From assembly GCF_033436665.1 (NCBI RefSeq), contig NZ_JAWQFO010000003.1, positions 186,001 through 250,000 of the forward strand: a stretch of DNA of 64,000 nucleotides. Direction: 5' to 3'. The notes below the pieces were generated by a model. That model was not told the DNA's origin. It saw only the letters and a program-made list of their open reading frames with translations, and did not search any database. Shown piece after piece: positions 8,559 to 17,505 of the stretch. How positions within the stretch are numbered: position 1 is the stretch's first letter; every line of letters starts with the position of its first letter. The translations under genes were made by a program, and so were the position numbers. This DNA comes from JAWQFO01 sp033436665 (GTDB taxonomy: Bacteria; Pseudomonadota; Alphaproteobacteria; Rhodobacterales; Rhodobacteraceae).

Positions 8559-10091
8559 TCAGAGCAATTCCTGAATCAGCCAGATTGCGGCGGCGCCCAG
8601 CGCGCCGCCGAGGATCGCGGCGCCGGCGATCCAGCGTTTGAAGCCACCGGGCTTGGGTGGCTCAAAGTTGCTTTGCCGGACAAGAGCCGCCTCGACCAGA
8701 TCCGGCAGGCGCGGACCGAAACGGGTCAGAACGCGCGCCGTGCGGCCCAGATCGCGCAGAACCGCTTTCGGGCCGATGGACTTGTTGATGTAATCCGACA
8801 CGATCGGGCGCGCGACGGTCCAGATGTTGATCTGCGGGTTGAGCGACCGCGCGACCCCCTCGACCACGACCATCGTCCGTTGCAGCAAGATCAGCTCGGT
8901 CCGGGTTTCCATGCCGAAACGTTCGGTCACCTCGAAAAGATAGCTCAGCAGGCGCCCCATCGAGATCCGTGTCGCGTCCATGCCGAAGATCGGCTCGCCA
9001 ACGGCGCGCAACGCGCGCGCGAATTCGTCGACGTCCTTGTCCATCGGCACGTAGCCGGCCTCGAAATGCACCTGCGCCACGCGCTTGTAATCGCGCCGGA
9101 TGAACCCGAAGAGGATCTCGGCATAGACCCGGCGCGTGTACTCGTCGATATGGCCCATGATGCCGAAGTCGTAGGCGATGATGTTCCCGTTGGCTGCGAC
9201 CTTGAGGTTGCCCTGATGCATGTCGGCGTGGAAATAACCGTCGCGCAGCGCGTGGCTGAGAAACAGGGTCAGCACGCGTTCGCTCAGCGCCACCCGGTCG
9301 TGCCCGGCAGCGTCGATGGCGGCATTGTCGCCCAGGGGAACGCCTTCGGCCCATTCCAGCGTCATCACGCGACGCGCGGAATGCTCCCATTTCACGGTCG
9401 GAAGCTGAAAGCCCTCGTCCTTCTCGGTATTGGCGGCGAATTCCGAGGCGGCAGAGGATTCGAGCCGCAGGTCCAACTCGCCGCGCACCACGCCGTCGAA
9501 ATGCTCGATCACTTCCATCGGGCGCAGGCGCCGGGCGCCGGGCGCCAGCAGGTCGACAAGGCGCGCGGCAAGGTAGAAGGCGTCGATGTCCTTGCGGAAC
9601 GCCTTTTCGATGTTCGGACGCAGCACCTTGACCGCGACCAGTTCACGGTTCTCGGCAAGCCGTGCCTTGTGGACCTGCGCGATCGAGGCGGCGGCGATGG
9701 GATCGGAGAACTCGGAGAAGATGACGTCGGTAGGCTGGCCCAGCTCGCGCTCGACTTCGGCCTTCGCCTGTTCTGTCGGAAATGGCGGCAGCTTGTCCTG
9801 CAGCACGCGCAGCTGGACCGACAACTCGTCGCCGACGATGTCGGGCCGGGTCGAGAGCACCTGCCCGAATTTGATGTAGGCGGGACCCAGCGCTGTCAGA
9901 GCCCGGGTCGCCGGCGGCATCGCCGGATCGCCGGAATATCCCAGCCACTTGAACGGCACGCCCAGCATCCGGGCGACGAAGCGCAGGGCCGGAGGGGCCT
10001 CGAAGGCGTCGAGAACGACGTTCATCGCGCCGGTGCGTTCCAGCGTCGCGCCGGTCCGGATCAGGCGCCAGATGTTGTGCGGACCGCGCAT
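8559..10091 (-). CDS. ubiB: UbiB: ubiquinone biosynthesis atypical kinase/ATPase
   Basis: A 510-aa member of the ABC1/ADCK/UbiB family needed for ubiquinone synthesis, probably releasing membrane-bound intermediates to the modifying enzymes. Visible are the KxGQ motif (AYIKFGQVLSTRPD), an alanine-rich loop (AAASIAQVHKA), and the kinase-like HADMHQGNL and YDFGIMG motifs. A C-terminal hydrophobic segment (residues about 487-508) anchors it in the inner membrane. The start at 10091 is 1 nt after the ubiE stop, indicating translational coupling; an in-frame ATG at 10127 would lie inside ubiE. Confidence 0.95.
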   Translation of the reverse strand: MRGPHNIWRLIRTGATLERTGAMNVVLDAFEAPPALRFVARMLGVPFKWLGYSGDPAMPPATRALTALGPAYIKFGQVLSTRPDIVGDELSVQLRVLQDKLPPFPTEQAKAEVERELGQPTDVIFSEFSDPIAAASIAQVHKARLAENRELVAVKVLRPNIEKAFRKDIDAFYLAARLVDLLAPGARRLRPMEVIEHFDGVVRGELDLRLESSAASEFAANTEKDEGFQLPTVKWEHSARRVMTLEWAEGVPLGDNAAIDAAGHDRVALSERVLTLFLSHALRDGYFHADMHQGNLKVAANGNIIAYDFGIMGHIDEYTRRVYAEILFGFIRRDYKRVAQVHFEAGYVPMDKDVDEFARALRAVGEPIFGMDATRISMGRLLSYLFEVTERFGMETRTELILLQRTMVVVEGVARSLNPQINIWTVARPIVSDYINKSIGPKAVLRDLGRTARVLTRFGPRLPDLVEAALVRQSNFEPPKPGGFKRWIAGAAILGGALGAAAIWLIQELL

Positions 10092-10092
10092 G

Positions 10093-10845
10093 TCAGAGTT
10101 TCCAGCCGGAATGCAACGCGGCGACACCCATGCTGAGGTTGCGGTACTTGGCGTTTTCGAACCCCGCTGCGCGCACCATCCCGAGGAAGGTCTCCTGGTC
10201 GGGGAAGTTGCGGATCGACTCGACGAGATACTGGTAGCTGTCGCGGTCGCGGGCCACGACCTCGCCCATGCGCGGGATCACGTTGAAGCTGTAAAGATCG
10301 TAGGCCTTCTGCAGCGCGGGGTTGGGAAGCTGGCTGAACTCCAGCACCATCAGCCGACCGCCGGGGCGCAGGACCCGGAACGCCTCGTTCAGCGCCTCCT
10401 GCGGCCGGGTCACGTTCCGGATGCCGAAGCTGATCGTGTAGACGTCGAAACTCGCGTCCTCGAAGGGCAGCGCCATCGCGTCCCCCGCCACCCAATCGAG
10501 GCTGTCGCCGAGTTCGGCCGCTTCGGCGCGCTTGCGACCCTCGTCCAGCATCGACTCGGTGAGGTCGAGCACGGTGGCGTGCCCGCTGCCCGCGCGGCGC
10601 AGGAACCGGAAGGAAATGTCGCCGGTGCCGCCGGCCACGTCGAGCAGCTTTTGGCCCGGGCGCGGTGCCAGCCAGTCGAGCATCGCATCTTTCCAGATCC
10701 GGTGGATGCCGAGGCTCATCAGGTCGTTCATGACGTCATAGCGGCTGGCGACCGAGCTGAAGACGCCGCGCACGCGCCCGGCCTTCTCGCCTTCCGGCAC
10801 GGTCTCGAAGCCGAAATGCGTGGTGCTGTCTGTCTTGTCGCTCAT
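10093..10845 (-). CDS. ubiE: Demethylmenaquinol/2-polyprenyl-6-methoxyphenol C-methyltransferase
   Basis: A SAM-dependent C-methyltransferase of ubiquinone (and, where present, menaquinone) synthesis, 250 aa. The SAM site is LLDVAGGTGDISFRF near residue 70; family signatures are SVASRYDVMNDLMSLG near the N-terminus and SFGIRNV in the middle. It is first of the ubiE-ubiB operon and divergent from mutM, with a 97-bp intergenic region. Start and length match the family. Confidence 0.97.
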   Translation of the reverse strand: MSDKTDSTTHFGFETVPEGEKAGRVRGVFSSVASRYDVMNDLMSLGIHRIWKDAMLDWLAPRPGQKLLDVAGGTGDISFRFLRRAGSGHATVLDLTESMLDEGRKRAEAAELGDSLDWVAGDAMALPFEDASFDVYTISFGIRNVTRPQEALNEAFRVLRPGGRLMVLEFSQLPNPALQKAYDLYSFNVIPRMGEVVARDRDSYQYLVESIRNFPDQETFLGMVRAAGFENAKYRNLSMGVAALHSGWKL

Positions 10846-10942
10846 GGGCTCTTGCGGTCCTTGCCGTTCGGACCTTTGTTATAGGCTGCGCGGGGGCATG
10901 CACAATGGACCCCTTGTCACAGGGCCAATCACGAGGGGGCCG

Positions 10943-11794
10943 ATGCCCGAACTTCCAGAGGTCGAGACGGTCCGCCGCGGGCTGGCGCCGGTGATGGAGG
11001 GCGCCGCGATCGCGCGCGCCGAGGTCAATCGGCCGGACCTGCGCTGGCCGTTTCCGTCCGACATGGCCGCGCGCCTGACAGGGCAGACGGTCCTGCGGTT
11101 GCGGCGGCGCTCGAAGTACATCCTGGCCGACCTCGCCTCGGGCGAGACGCTGCTCATACACCTGGGCATGTCGGGCCGGATGCTCGTGTCTGGCGATCCG
11201 CTGGGCGTTTTCGCGCATGATCATCCGGCGCCGGAGAAACACGACCACGTGGTGCTGCATATGGACACCGGCGCCCGCATCACCTTCAACGACCCGCGCC
11301 GGTTTGGCGCGATGGACCTGGTGCCGACCGATGCCGCCGAGACCCACAGGCTGCTTGCCGGCCTCGGGCCTGAACCGCTGGGCAACGGCTTTGACGCGGC
11401 GCATCTGGTCGGGGCGTTCAAGGGGCGGCGCAGCCCGGTGAAGTCGGTACTTCTCGACCAGCGGGTCGTCGCGGGTCTCGGTAATATCTATGTCTGCGAG
11501 GCGCTCTTTCGCGCAAAAATCAGGCCGACGCGTCATGCCGGCCGAATTTCCGCCGGCCGGGTCGAGACACTTGTTCCGGTGATCAGAGACGTCTTGCGCG
11601 AAGCCATCGAGGCCGGTGGCTCTTCGCTGCGCGATTTCCGGCAAGCCGATGGAGAGCTTGGATATTTCCAGCATAGCTTCCACGTCTACGGGCGCGAGGA
11701 CCAGCCCTGTCGCACGCCCGATTGCACCGCCAGCGTCGGCCGGATCGTGCAGTCGGGACGGTCCTCTTTCTTTTGCGCGCGGTGCCAAAGATAG
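10943..11794 (+). CDS. mutM: Formamidopyrimidine-DNA glycosylase
   Basis: Base-excision-repair enzyme (283 aa) that removes 8-oxoguanine and formamidopyrimidines and cuts the abasic site. The start ATG at 10943 gives the invariant N-terminus MPELPEVET; the proline after Met is the catalytic nucleophile once Met is removed. Other marks are the lysine in HLGMSGRM and the C-terminal zinc finger (CRTPDC ... CARC). It is divergent from ubiE and runs in the same direction as the enoyl-CoA hydratase gene 65 bp downstream. Confidence 0.96.
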   Translation: MPELPEVETVRRGLAPVMEGAAIARAEVNRPDLRWPFPSDMAARLTGQTVLRLRRRSKYILADLASGETLLIHLGMSGRMLVSGDPLGVFAHDHPAPEKHDHVVLHMDTGARITFNDPRRFGAMDLVPTDAAETHRLLAGLGPEPLGNGFDAAHLVGAFKGRRSPVKSVLLDQRVVAGLGNIYVCEALFRAKIRPTRHAGRISAGRVETLVPVIRDVLREAIEAGGSSLRDFRQADGELGYFQHSFHVYGREDQPCRTPDCTASVGRIVQSGRSSFFCARCQR

Positions 11795-11859
11795 GTTGAA
11801 CAGGGGCGTTCGCGTGGTATTGCTGCGAACCTCATACCGAAGCAACCGCGAGCTTTTTC

Positions 11860-12636
11860 ATGGCCTATGAAACGATCATCGTGGACGTGGACAACCATGT
11901 CGCCCTGATCACTCTGAACCGGCCGAGCGCCATGAACGCCCTGAACGACGAACTGCTCGGCGAGCTTGCCGAGGCGCTCGCCGCGGCGCAGGAGAACGAG
12001 AAGGTCCGCTGCATCGTTCTCACCGGCTCGGAAAAGGCCTTTGCTGCCGGGGCCGACATCGCGATGATGCGCGACAAGAGCTTCGTCGAAGCCTTCTCGG
12101 GCGATCTCTTCACCCCCGAAACCGAACAGATCATGCGCATCCGCAAGCCGATCATCGCGGCGGTGTCGGGCTACGCGCTGGGCGGGGGGTGCGAGCTTGC
12201 GATGATGTGCGACTTCATCATCTGCGCCGACAACGCCAAGTTCGGCCAGCCCGAGATCAATCTCGGGGTGGTTGCCGGGATCGGCGGCACCCAGCGCCTG
12301 ACGCGGCTTGTCGGCAAGTCGAAGGCGATGGACATGCACCTGACGGGCCGCTTCATGGATGCCGCCGAGGCCGAGCGCTCGGGACTGGTCAGCCGCGTCG
12401 TGCCGGCAAAGAAGCTGATGGACGAGACGATGGCCGCGGCCCAGAAGATCGCCGAGAAGTCGATGATCACAGTGATGGTCGTCAAGGAGGCGGTGAACCG
12501 CGCCTACGAGGTGCCGCTGCGCGAAGGCCTGCTGTTCGAACGCCGCGTGTTCCATTCGCTGTTCGCGACCGAGGACCAGAAGGAGGGCATGTCGGCCTTC
12601 CTCGAAAAGCGCGAGGCGCAGTTCCGCGACAAGTGA
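11860..12636 (+). CDS. Enoyl-CoA hydratase
   Basis: A crotonase-fold hydratase of 258 aa that adds water to trans-2-enoyl-CoA. The oxyanion-hole segment is KAFAAGADIAMM (about 56-67) and the catalytic glutamate pair lies in GYALGGGCELAMM and GQPEINLGVV. Length and motifs fit the short-chain FadB1/PaaF/EchA class. The ribosome site is weak. It sits between mutM and rpsT, an order I recall from other Rhodobacteraceae, which implies a stable neighbourhood rather than functional linkage. Confidence 0.93.
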   Translation: MAYETIIVDVDNHVALITLNRPSAMNALNDELLGELAEALAAAQENEKVRCIVLTGSEKAFAAGADIAMMRDKSFVEAFSGDLFTPETEQIMRIRKPIIAAVSGYALGGGCELAMMCDFIICADNAKFGQPEINLGVVAGIGGTQRLTRLVGKSKAMDMHLTGRFMDAAEAERSGLVSRVVPAKKLMDETMAAAQKIAEKSMITVMVVKEAVNRAYEVPLREGLLFERRVFHSLFATEDQKEGMSAFLEKREAQFRDK

Positions 12637-12668
12637 GCGGGCGCGCGAGGCCGCGGTCGAATTGCGGT

Positions 12669-12696
12669 TTGCATTCCGCCGCAAACTCTCTATAGA
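12669..12696 (+). promoter_or_regulatory. rpsT promoter
   Basis: TTGCAT (12669-12674), a 16-bp spacer, and TATAGA (12691-12696) lie 115 bp upstream of rpsT. TTGCGG/CCGCAA arms form an inverted repeat over the -35 region. A strong promoter fits a ribosomal protein gene with a 100-nt leader. Confidence 0.6.
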
Positions 12697-12811
12697 GCGC
12701 CCGATACATGCGCGTGCAGCCCGCTCAGGCTAGAATCACCCAGGTCGTTTCCGACCGGACCGGGTTCGCATCGCGCGACCGAGACAACACGAACCCGAAG
12801 GTGATCGCACC

Positions 12812-13075
12812 ATGGCAAATACGCCCCAGTCCAAGAAGCGCGCGCGTCAGAACGTCAAGCGCAACGACATCAACAAGGCGCGTCGTTCGCGCATCCGTAC
12901 CCACCTGCGCAAGGTCGAGGAAGCCATCGCTTCCGGCGACAAGGACGCGGCCGCGGCGGCGCTCAAGGCAGCCCAGCCCGAGCTGATGCGCGGCGTCACC
13001 AAGGGCGTGTTCCACAAGAACACCGCTGCGCGCAAGATGTCGCGCCTGTCCTCGCGGGTGAAGTCGCTGGCCTGA
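12812..13075 (+). CDS. rpsT: 30S ribosomal protein S20
   Basis: An 87-aa basic protein that binds 16S rRNA in the small subunit. The N-terminus MANTPQSKKRARQNVKRN and the C-terminal HKNTAARKMSRLSSRVK are characteristic of bS20. It has its own promoter, a leader of about 100 nt and a strong terminator, so it is a separate transcription unit in front of dnaA. Confidence 0.98.
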   Translation: MANTPQSKKRARQNVKRNDINKARRSRIRTHLRKVEEAIASGDKDAAAAALKAAQPELMRGVTKGVFHKNTAARKMSRLSSRVKSLA

Positions 13076-13109
13076 CCGGCACTTCCGAAAAGTTGACAAA
13101 TGCTTAACT

Positions 13110-13138
13110 GAACGCCGCCCCGTGCGGCGTTCTTTTTC
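13110..13138 (+). terminator. Intrinsic terminator of rpsT
   Basis: Perfect 9-bp arms GAACGCCGC / GCGGCGTTC around a 5-nt loop, followed by TTTTT, 35 bp after the rpsT stop. Confidence 0.92.
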
Positions 13139-13616
13139 TTTCTATGGCCGATTTGCCACGGCCTTTCGGCGGCCGCAGATTCTTTTCTCAAAATGCAGAG
13201 TCAAGTTTGAAGTTCAGTTGCCGCTTCGCAGGCGAAGTTGGTACGAGTATCCAGCGATTCATTTCGCCTTGGGGGAACGGGCCCTGAAACCTTCCGTGTT
13301 GCGGCGGATCCAATCGGTTTCAGGGGCTGGGCGTCGCGGGACCCGCGACGATACAGTCTGCATGCGCCGGCCTTTGCCGGCATCATGCCCTGTCGAATGA
13401 CTAGGTGCGGTCGGCACGATCTGCCGCGTGAACGGTCCGGAACTGGGCCGACGCGGCGGTCCTGAAGCCAACCTTGCGGTTTGTCCTTTTGGGGCAAAGC
13501 CGGCTTCTGCGGGGAGGCCGGGAAGGGAAGGTTTGTGCCGATGTCCGCGCCGGACGCCGATCCCGATACACGGGGGCGGTGTTGACATGGGAACGCTAGA
13601 GGAACGCGGTAAGGTT
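13139..13616 (+). promoter_or_regulatory. Long non-coding leader / promoter region of dnaA
   Basis: About 480 bp with no supportable gene. It contains a 19-bp near-palindrome (arms CGTCGCGGG / CCCGCGACG, one central base, 13332-13350) and a GCCGGC-CTTT-GCCGGC hairpin (13366-13381). I see no consensus DnaA box (TTATNCACA), so I do not call oriC here. It is probably the dnaA promoter plus a structured 5' leader. Confidence 0.55.
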
Positions 13617-14975
13617 ATGACGAAAGAACAATGGGGCCAGCTGCGGAAAAGGCTCCTGAAGACTGTAGGGCAGAACAACTACACCACCTGGATCGAGCCG
13701 ATCGAGTTTCGCAGCCAGAAGGATGGCGTGGCTTTCTTCGACGTGCCGACGAACTTCCTCGGCAACTACGTCAGCCAGAACTTCGCGGACCTGATCCTGC
13801 ACGAACTCAAATCCGAGGTGCCGGACGTCCGCCGGCTGACCTTTTCCGTTCCGGCGAACGTGCAGACCCAGCGCCCGGCGCCGGCCCCGGCAGAGGACAC
13901 CGCAGCCGAGGCGAAACCCGCGGCAAACGGCGTTCTCAACACCGCGCCGCTGGACCAGCGCTTCACCTTCGACAGCTTTGTGGTCGGCAAGCCCAATGAG
14001 CTGGCCCATGCCGCCGCGCGCCGCGTGGCCGAAGGCGGCCCCGTGACCTTCAACCCGCTGTTCCTCTACGGCGGCGTAGGCCTGGGCAAGACGCACCTGA
14101 TGCACGCGATCGCGCATGAACTGCAGCAGCGCAAGCCCGAGCTCAACGTGCTCTACCTCTCGGCTGAACAGTTCATGTACCGCTTCGTCCAGGCGCTGCG
14201 CGACCGCAAGATGATGGACTTCAAGGAGATCTTCCGCTCGGTCGACGTGCTGATGGTCGACGACGTCCAGTTCATCGCCGGCAAGGACAGCACGCAGGAA
14301 GAGTTCTTCCACACCTTCAACGCGCTGGTGGACCAGAACAAGCAGATCATCATCTCGGCCGATCGCGCGCCGGGCGAGATCAAGGACCTCGAGGACCGCG
14401 TGAAGTCGCGCCTGCAATGCGGGCTGATCGTGGACCTGCACCCGACCGACTACGAACTGCGGCTCGGCATCCTGCAAAGCAAGGTCGAGGCGCAGCGCGC
14501 CAATTACCCGGGGCTGGTGATCAAGGACGGCGTGCTGGAGTTTCTCGCGCATCGCATCTCGACCAACGTCCGGGTGCTCGAAGGGGCCCTGACCCGGCTT
14601 TTCGCTTTCGCCTCGCTGGTCGGGCGCGAGATCGACATGGAGCTTACACAGAACTGCCTCAGCGACGTACTGCGCGCTTCGGAGCGCAAGATCACCGTCG
14701 AAGAGATCCAGCGCAAGGTGTCGGACCATTACAACATCCGCCTCAGCGACATGATCGGTCCGAAGCGCCTGCGCAGCTATGCGCGGCCGCGGCAGGTGGC
14801 GATGTATCTGTGCAAGCAGCTGACCAGCCGCTCGTTGCCCGAGATCGGGCGCCGGTTCGGCGGGCGTGACCACACCACCGTCATGCATGGGGTCAAGCGC
14901 ATCGAGGAGCTCAAGCAGAACGACGGCCAGATCGCCGAAGATCTGGAACTGCTGCGCAGGGCGCTCGAAGCCTGA
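13617..14975 (+). CDS. dnaA: Chromosomal replication initiator protein DnaA
   Basis: AAA+ ATPase that opens the replication origin. Domain I begins MTKEQWGQLRKRLL; domain III carries Walker A (GGVGLGKTHLMHA), Walker B (VLMVDDVQFI) and sensor motifs; domain IV ends with the DNA-binding signature GGRDHTTVMHG. The call is 452 aa from ATG 13617. ATG 13587, in frame and 10 codons upstream, is the alternative; neither has a strong ribosome site. The linker between domains I and III is short (about 30 residues, proline- and alanine-rich). It is followed by dnaN, as in most bacteria. Confidence 0.97.
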   Translation: MTKEQWGQLRKRLLKTVGQNNYTTWIEPIEFRSQKDGVAFFDVPTNFLGNYVSQNFADLILHELKSEVPDVRRLTFSVPANVQTQRPAPAPAEDTAAEAKPAANGVLNTAPLDQRFTFDSFVVGKPNELAHAAARRVAEGGPVTFNPLFLYGGVGLGKTHLMHAIAHELQQRKPELNVLYLSAEQFMYRFVQALRDRKMMDFKEIFRSVDVLMVDDVQFIAGKDSTQEEFFHTFNALVDQNKQIIISADRAPGEIKDLEDRVKSRLQCGLIVDLHPTDYELRLGILQSKVEAQRANYPGLVIKDGVLEFLAHRISTNVRVLEGALTRLFAFASLVGREIDMELTQNCLSDVLRASERKITVEEIQRKVSDHYNIRLSDMIGPKRLRSYARPRQVAMYLCKQLTSRSLPEIGRRFGGRDHTTVMHGVKRIEELKQNDGQIAEDLELLRRALEA

Positions 14976-14983
14976 CGCCGGAC

Positions 14984-15010
14984 GCGGCCCGCATCGCCGG
15001 GCCGCGCTTC
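14984..15010 (+). terminator. Hairpin downstream of dnaA
   Basis: Perfect 8-bp arms GCGGCCCG / CGGGCCGC with a 6-nt loop, 8 bp after the dnaA stop. There is no T tract, so it is a weak intrinsic terminator or an RNA-stabilising structure. The rest of the 243-bp dnaA-dnaN gap holds a second small hairpin (GGTGTGC / GCACACC near 15050-15075) and presumably the dnaN promoter. Confidence 0.45.
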
Positions 15011-15218
15011 CCTTCAGTCTCGCCGACCGCGCCCGGTAGTGGGCGGCCATGGTGTGCCCGTCCGCGCACACCTCCTCCCGACATGCCGGTTTTCGCGGCG
15101 CAACCGTGGGCGTGCCTTGACGCTCCGCCGAATAGCGCGGAGAAATCATGAAAACGCTTGTTAAGCCGTGGGAACGGGGTAATTTGCCCATCCCGGCAGA
15201 CCGGAGGGATGAGGGCAA

Positions 15219-16337
15219 ATGAAACTCAGCATCGAACGCGCGGCGCTACTGAAAGCCGTGGCCCAGGCGCAATCCGTGGTCGAACGGCGCAACACCATCC
15301 CGATCCTCGCCAACGTCCTGATCGAGGCCGAGGGCGACACCGTGTCGTTCCGGGCCACCGACCTCGACATCGAGGTGGTCGACAAGGCCCCGGCCCAGGT
15401 CGAGCGCGCGGGTGCGACGACGGTGTCCGCCACCACGCTGCACGAGATCGTGCGCAAGCTGCCCGACGGGGCGCTGGTGACGCTGACCGCCGACAGTGCG
15501 GTCGGGCGGCTTACTGTCGAGGCGGGCCGGTCGAACTTCTCGCTCGCGACCCTGCCGAAGGAAGACTTTCCGGTCATGGCAAGCTCGGAATACGCCTCGA
15601 ACTTCTCGGCGCCCGCGCCGGTGCTGCGGCGGCTCTTCGACAAGTCCAAGTTCGCGATCTCGACGGAGGAGACGCGCTATTACCTCAACGGTGTCTACAT
15701 GCATGTGGCGGATGCCGAAGACGGGCGGAGCCTGCGCTGCGTGGCGACCGATGGCCACCGGCTGGCGCGGATCGATGCCGACCTGCCCGAGGGGGCCGGC
15801 GAGATGCCCGGAGTGATCGTGCCGCGCAAGACCGTGGGCGAGCTGCGCAAGCTGCTCGAGGACGACGAGATGAAGATCGCCGTCTCGGTCTCCGAGACCA
15901 AGGTGCGGTTCGCGACCCCTGACATCACCCTGACCTCGAAGGTCATCGACGGGACGTTCCCGGATTACACACGGGTCATCCCGCAGGCCAACACCCGGCG
16001 GATGGAGGTCGACGCGAGCGATTTCGCGCGGGCCGTCGACCGGGTCGCCACGGTGAGCTCCGAACGGTCGCGCGCGGTCAAGCTGCAGCTCGACGAGGAT
16101 CGTCTGGTGCTGTCGGTCAACGCGCCCGACAGCGGGGCGGCCGAGGAAGAACTGGCGGTGGCCTATGGCGACGAGCGGCTAGAGATCGGCTTCAATGCCA
16201 AGTACCTGCTCGAGATCGCAAGCCAGGTCGACCGCGAGAATGCGGTGTTCCTGTTCAACTCCTCCGGCGACCCGACCCTGATGCGCGAAGGCAACGACAC
16301 GTCGGCAGTCTACGTGGTCATGCCGATGCGCGTGTGA
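15219..16337 (+). CDS. dnaN: DNA polymerase III beta subunit (sliding clamp)
   Basis: A 372-aa ring-forming clamp that tethers polymerase III to DNA. The N-terminus MKLSIERAALLKAVAQAQSVVERRNTIPIL and the C-terminal VVMPMRV are family-typical, with the three repeated clamp domains spanning the length. The start at 15219 follows GAGGG. It is separated from recF by 61 bp containing two perfect palindromes. Confidence 0.98.
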   Translation: MKLSIERAALLKAVAQAQSVVERRNTIPILANVLIEAEGDTVSFRATDLDIEVVDKAPAQVERAGATTVSATTLHEIVRKLPDGALVTLTADSAVGRLTVEAGRSNFSLATLPKEDFPVMASSEYASNFSAPAPVLRRLFDKSKFAISTEETRYYLNGVYMHVADAEDGRSLRCVATDGHRLARIDADLPEGAGEMPGVIVPRKTVGELRKLLEDDEMKIAVSVSETKVRFATPDITLTSKVIDGTFPDYTRVIPQANTRRMEVDASDFARAVDRVATVSSERSRAVKLQLDEDRLVLSVNAPDSGAAEEELAVAYGDERLEIGFNAKYLLEIASQVDRENAVFLFNSSGDPTLMREGNDTSAVYVVMPMRV

Positions 16338-16342
16338 AGCGG

Positions 16343-16364
16343 CCGGAATTTTGCAAAATTCCGG
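16343..16364. repeat. 22-bp perfect palindrome, dnaN-recF gap
   Basis: Arms CCGGAATTTTG and CAAAATTCCGG join with no spacer. It starts 5 bp after the dnaN stop and is AT-rich at its centre, unlike surrounding DNA. It could be a protein-binding dyad, a terminator stem or a REP-like unit. Confidence 0.85.
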
Positions 16365-16365
16365 T

Positions 16366-16388
16366 CCGTTTTCTGGATCAGAAAACGG
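16366..16388. repeat. 23-bp second palindrome, dnaN-recF gap
   Basis: Perfect 10-bp arms CCGTTTTCTG / CAGAAAACGG with a 3-nt centre, one base after the first palindrome. Together they fill nearly the whole gap before recF, ending 10 bp before the recF ATG. Confidence 0.85.
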
Positions 16389-16398
16389 GTAGGGCGCC

Positions 16399-17505
16399 AT
16401 GAGCCGCCTCTTCGTTTCCGACCTCGTGCTGTCCCACTTCCGGTCGCACCGGGTTGCGCGTCTCAGCGCTGACACGCGCCCCGTGGCGATCCACGGGCGT
16501 AACGGCGTGGGCAAGACCAACCTTCTCGAGGCGATCTCCCTTCTGTCCCCGGGCCGTGGCCTGCGCCGGGCCAGTGCCGAGGACATGACACGCCGGCCCG
16601 AGGCGCTGGGCTGGAAGGTGCAGGCGGTGGTCGCGGCACCGGACGGCGTCCACGAGGTCGAGATCTGGTCCGAGACCGGTGCCGCGCGGCAGGTCCGGCT
16701 GGACGGGAAGCCGGCGCCGCAGACCGCTTTGGGGCGGCTCTGCCGCGTGCTCTGGCTGATCCCGGCGATGGACCGGCTGTGGATCGAGGGCGCCGAGGGA
16801 CGGCGGCGGTTTCTCGACCGCATGACGCTCAGCTTTGCGCCGTCGCATGCCGAGACCTCGATCGCGTATGAAAAAGCCATGCGAGAGCGCAACCGGCTGC
16901 TGAAGGACATGGTGCGCGATCCGGCCTGGTATGGCGCGCTCGAGGCCCGCATGGCCGAGACCGGGATCGCGATCCACGAGAACCGCGTCACGGCGCTGGA
17001 GCGCCTGCGCAGGGCGCAGGACGGGGCCGCGACCGCCTTTCCGGTGGCGGCGCTCGACCTCGTGCAGGCCGAGGCGGACATGCCGTGCAGCGTGGACGAA
17101 CTGCGTGCGGCCCTGACGGACAATCGTTCGCGGGACATGGCCGCGGGTCGCAGCCTGATCGGACCGCACCGGTCCGACCTGCGGGGCACCTACGCCGAGA
17201 AGGACGTGGCGGCGCGCGACTGTTCCACCGGCGAGCAGAAGGCCTTGCTGGTCTCGCTGATCCTCGCCAATGCCCGGGCGCTGGCCGAGGACCTCGGCGC
17301 CGCGCCGATCCTGCTGCTCGACGAGGTCGCGGCCCATCTCGACCCCGACCGCCGTGCGGCGCTCTACGACGAGATCTGCGTTCTGGGCGCGCAGGCCTGG
17401 ATGACCGGGACCGAGCCGCAGCTTTTCGACGCGCTGGGAGACCGTGCGCAGTATCTAGAGGTGACCGAGCGCGACGGCATCTCCGAGGTGGGGGCCGTCG
17501 CGTGA
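16399..17505 (+). CDS. recF: DNA replication and repair protein RecF
   Basis: A 368-aa SMC-like ATPase that helps load RecA at gaps. Walker A is GRNGVGKTNLLEA near residue 35; the signature/Walker B region is CSTGEQKALLVSLILANA and PILLLDEVAAHLD. It follows dnaN directly, and its stop overlaps the GTG of the LysE-type exporter (GTGA), so the two are translationally coupled. Confidence 0.96.
   Translation: MSRLFVSDLVLSHFRSHRVARLSADTRPVAIHGRNGVGKTNLLEAISLLSPGRGLRRASAEDMTRRPEALGWKVQAVVAAPDGVHEVEIWSETGAARQVRLDGKPAPQTALGRLCRVLWLIPAMDRLWIEGAEGRRRFLDRMTLSFAPSHAETSIAYEKAMRERNRLLKDMVRDPAWYGALEARMAETGIAIHENRVTALERLRRAQDGAATAFPVAALDLVQAEADMPCSVDELRAALTDNRSRDMAAGRSLIGPHRSDLRGTYAEKDVAARDCSTGEQKALLVSLILANARALAEDLGAAPILLLDEVAAHLDPDRRAALYDEICVLGAQAWMTGTEPQLFDALGDRAQYLEVTERDGISEVGAVA

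Noticed and set aside
13076..15218. Origin of replication near dnaA
   Set aside because: I searched by eye for TTATNCACA-type boxes in the leader and in the dnaA-dnaN gap and saw none. Linkage to dnaA alone is not enough.
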